From Desulfuromonadales bacterium (lineage in GTDB: Bacteria > Desulfobacterota > Desulfuromonadia > Desulfuromonadales > UBA2294): a stretch of DNA of 6,357 nt. The stretch spans positions 1 to 6,357 of the forward strand of contig JAUVAJ010000112.1 of the NCBI GenBank assembly GCA_030591795.1, in the 5' to 3' direction. Shown one piece after another: positions 5,008 to 6,357 of the stretch; position 1 is the stretch's first letter; the number at the start of each line of letters is the position of its first letter. The notes under the pieces are model-generated. The model was given only the letters and a program-made list of their open reading frames with translations, did no database searches and was not told the DNA's origin. A program made the translations under genes and the position numbers.

Positions 5008-6357
5008 CTATGCTTCGACAATCAACCCTTCAGCAATCGCAAACCTGACCACCTCACTACCGGAAACTTCTGAAACACTGCCGGCAAAGATCTGCTCGGG
5101 CGTTCGGGTTCCGTCACAGTTGCGTAGCAGGGTCAAAAAATCCTCTTCTAACGATTCGCATAGAACCTCTTCGCCACGGCGCATGAACAGGGCCATTGAG
5201 CCGACCGGGCGGAACAGGCTGACAAACTCTTCCAGATCGACTTCACCCATCTCCAGCAGATCGAGAATTTCATAGGCAAACGGAACCAGCTGGATGTGCG
5301 GTGCGCGTCGCCACGGTTTGGTCCAGACATCATCTGGTGGAAGCTCTTCCAGCGGCAGGGTTTCGCCATCGAGCAGGGTCTCGGCATAATGAAAGTGGTA
5401 GCGGATCAGGTCGAGGGCAGCCTGCAGCAGGTCGTCACGTTCCAGCTTAAGTAGCAAGTATTGGACATATCCTTCCTGCATCGGCAGAATTTCTTCCGGT
5501 CGCCACAGTTCGGCATCGAGCAGCACCGCCCGGAAAACCCCCTGTTCAGTCATCAGCCAGTCGGCAAACCCTTCCAGAAACGGCACAGGCTCCAGACCGG
5601 TCATCTGCAATAGCGGCTCAAAGAAGCCGATCGCCCGACCAAGGTTGTAAAACAGATCTGCAGCGGCTGCGAGTTCGTAGGCCCGGCCAAGGTCTTTCTC
5701 TGACCAGGTGCTGCTCGACAGGATGCGGTAGGGCGCTGCGGTTTCGGCAACAATGCCGAATTCCGTTTTCTGGTCGAATAGCTCGGTCCCGGGCAACACT
5801 GCTAGCGGGAACAGGTCGAGATGATTCGGCCGGTGCTCCAGGGCGATGGTCAGGCTGTCGCGGAAGCCGGTCAGATCATCGAGCGGCAGGCCGAAAATTA
5901 GATCGATACCGAAGGTTACGCCGGCTTCAGCCAGTTCGCCGAGTTGCCGGGTGTAAAGTTCAATGTCGAGCGGGCGGTGGATGGCGCGCAGTACCTGGGG
6001 TTGGGTCGATTGCAGACCGACTTGCAGTGAACAGGGGAATAGCCCCATCATCTGGATCATTTCTGAATCGAGGTGTTCGATTTTTGCTTCGAGATGAACA
6101 TGGATATTCGGTGCGTGGGCAGCAATCAGGGCCAGCAACTCTTTGCCGCGCGCAGTCGGAACGTTAAAACTTGAATCGATAACCCAGAGATGGGCAACAC
6201 CGGCGGCGGTGAAAAGATCAAGTTCAGCGGTGAGCCGCTCCATCGGTATGGTACGAACCATCCTGTCGCCGAGACTGTCAAAACAGTAACTGCACTTGAA
6301 CGGACAGCCGCGGGCCACTTCCCAGAGCACGCCATGTTTAGCTTGTAAAAGTCCGGT
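5008..6357 (-). CDS. B12-binding-type radical SAM protein with DUF4080 region, 3' part
   Basis: The minus-strand frame is open to the right edge, and nine codons precede the GTG at 6330. That GTG lies inside a conserved strand (G-V-L-W-E-V-A-R-G-C), so it is not the true start and the N-terminus, normally a cobalamin-binding domain, lies outside. Counting from that GTG: the [4Fe-4S] motif R-G-C-P-F-K-C-S-Y-C (C9, C13, C16) binds the cluster that cleaves S-adenosylmethionine; IDSSFNV (51-57), V-G-L-Q-S (104-108), D-L-I-F-G-L-P (143-149) and L-P-G-T-E-L (179-184) are the usual strands of B12-class radical SAM barrels. Residues about 210-390 fit the helical DUF4080 region. The last 50 or so (LLRNCDGTRTPEQIF near 401-415) resemble a small PqqD-like winged fold. 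The reaction is unknown for this family. The cobalamin domain is inferred from family, not seen. The gene is convergent with the REC-PilZ-GAF gene. Confidence 0.85.
   Translation of the reverse strand, partial: TGLLQAKHGVLWEVARGCPFKCSYCFDSLGDRMVRTIPMERLTAELDLFTAAGVAHLWVIDSSFNVPTARGKELLALIAAHAPNIHVHLEAKIEHLDSEMIQMMGLFPCSLQVGLQSTQPQVLRAIHRPLDIELYTRQLGELAEAGVTFGIDLIFGLPLDDLTGFRDSLTIALEHRPNHLDLFPLAVLPGTELFDQKTEFGIVAETAAPYRILSSSTWSEKDLGRAYELAAAADLFYNLGRAIGFFEPLLQMTGLEPVPFLEGFADWLMTEQGVFRAVLLDAELWRPEEILPMQEGYVQYLLLKLERDDLLQAALDLIRYHFHYAETLLDGETLPLEELPPDDVWTKPWRRAPHIQLVPFAYEILDLLEMGEVDLEEFVSLFRPVGSMALFMRRGEEVLCESLEEDFLTLLRNCDGTRTPEQIFAGSVSEVSGSEVVRFAIAEGLIVEA

Noticed and set aside
5003..5020. TGTCG/CGACA hairpin as a bidirectional terminator
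   Set aside because: The five-pair stem has an eight-base loop and no adjacent run of T on either strand, so it is too weak to call.

Overview
The window looks like chromosomal DNA from a Gram-negative bacterium of moderate GC content. The best guess is a Desulfuromonadales/Geobacter-type deltaproteobacterium (Desulfobacterota). The clues are the hsp20-clpB pairing, a response regulator that combines REC, PilZ and GAF domains, and a B12-type radical SAM protein of the DUF4080 kind. This placement is an inference from gene content; there is no rRNA or tRNA to test it.

Layout: (1) Bases 1-463, minus strand, hold the 5' part of a YdgA/DUF945-like envelope protein gene that runs off the left edge. 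It has a good sigma-70-type promoter, with an inverted repeat of operator type just downstream of the -10. (2) Bases 464-638 are a divergent intergenic region with several short inverted repeats. (3) Bases 639-906, plus strand, are a small heat-shock protein (Hsp20) gene broken by two single-base frame disruptions and lacking both its N-terminal arm and its C-terminal tail. (4) Bases 919-3549, plus strand, are an intact clpB disaggregase gene whose Shine-Dalgarno overlaps the stop of the Hsp20 remnant. (5) Bases 3643-4998, plus strand, encode a 451-residue REC-PilZ-coiled coil-GAF signalling protein with an intact c-di-GMP-binding signature and no catalytic output domain. (6) Bases 5008-6357, minus strand, hold the 3' part of a cobalamin-dependent-type radical SAM protein with a DUF4080 C-terminal region. 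It converges on the regulator with only 9 bases between the stop codons, and its N-terminus lies beyond the right edge.

Hsp20 and ClpB normally cooperate: sHSPs hold aggregates in a form that ClpB with DnaK/J can resolve. Here the sHSP member of the pair appears to be decaying while clpB keeps every key motif. The regulator and the radical SAM gene have no evident functional tie to the chaperone unit.

I found no mobile element, CRISPR array, RNA gene or clearly novel multi-gene system. The most informative observation is the frameshifted hsp20, which is easily missed because its conserved C-terminal strand lies in a different frame from the rest. Next come the operator-like palindrome and the REC-PilZ-GAF architecture.
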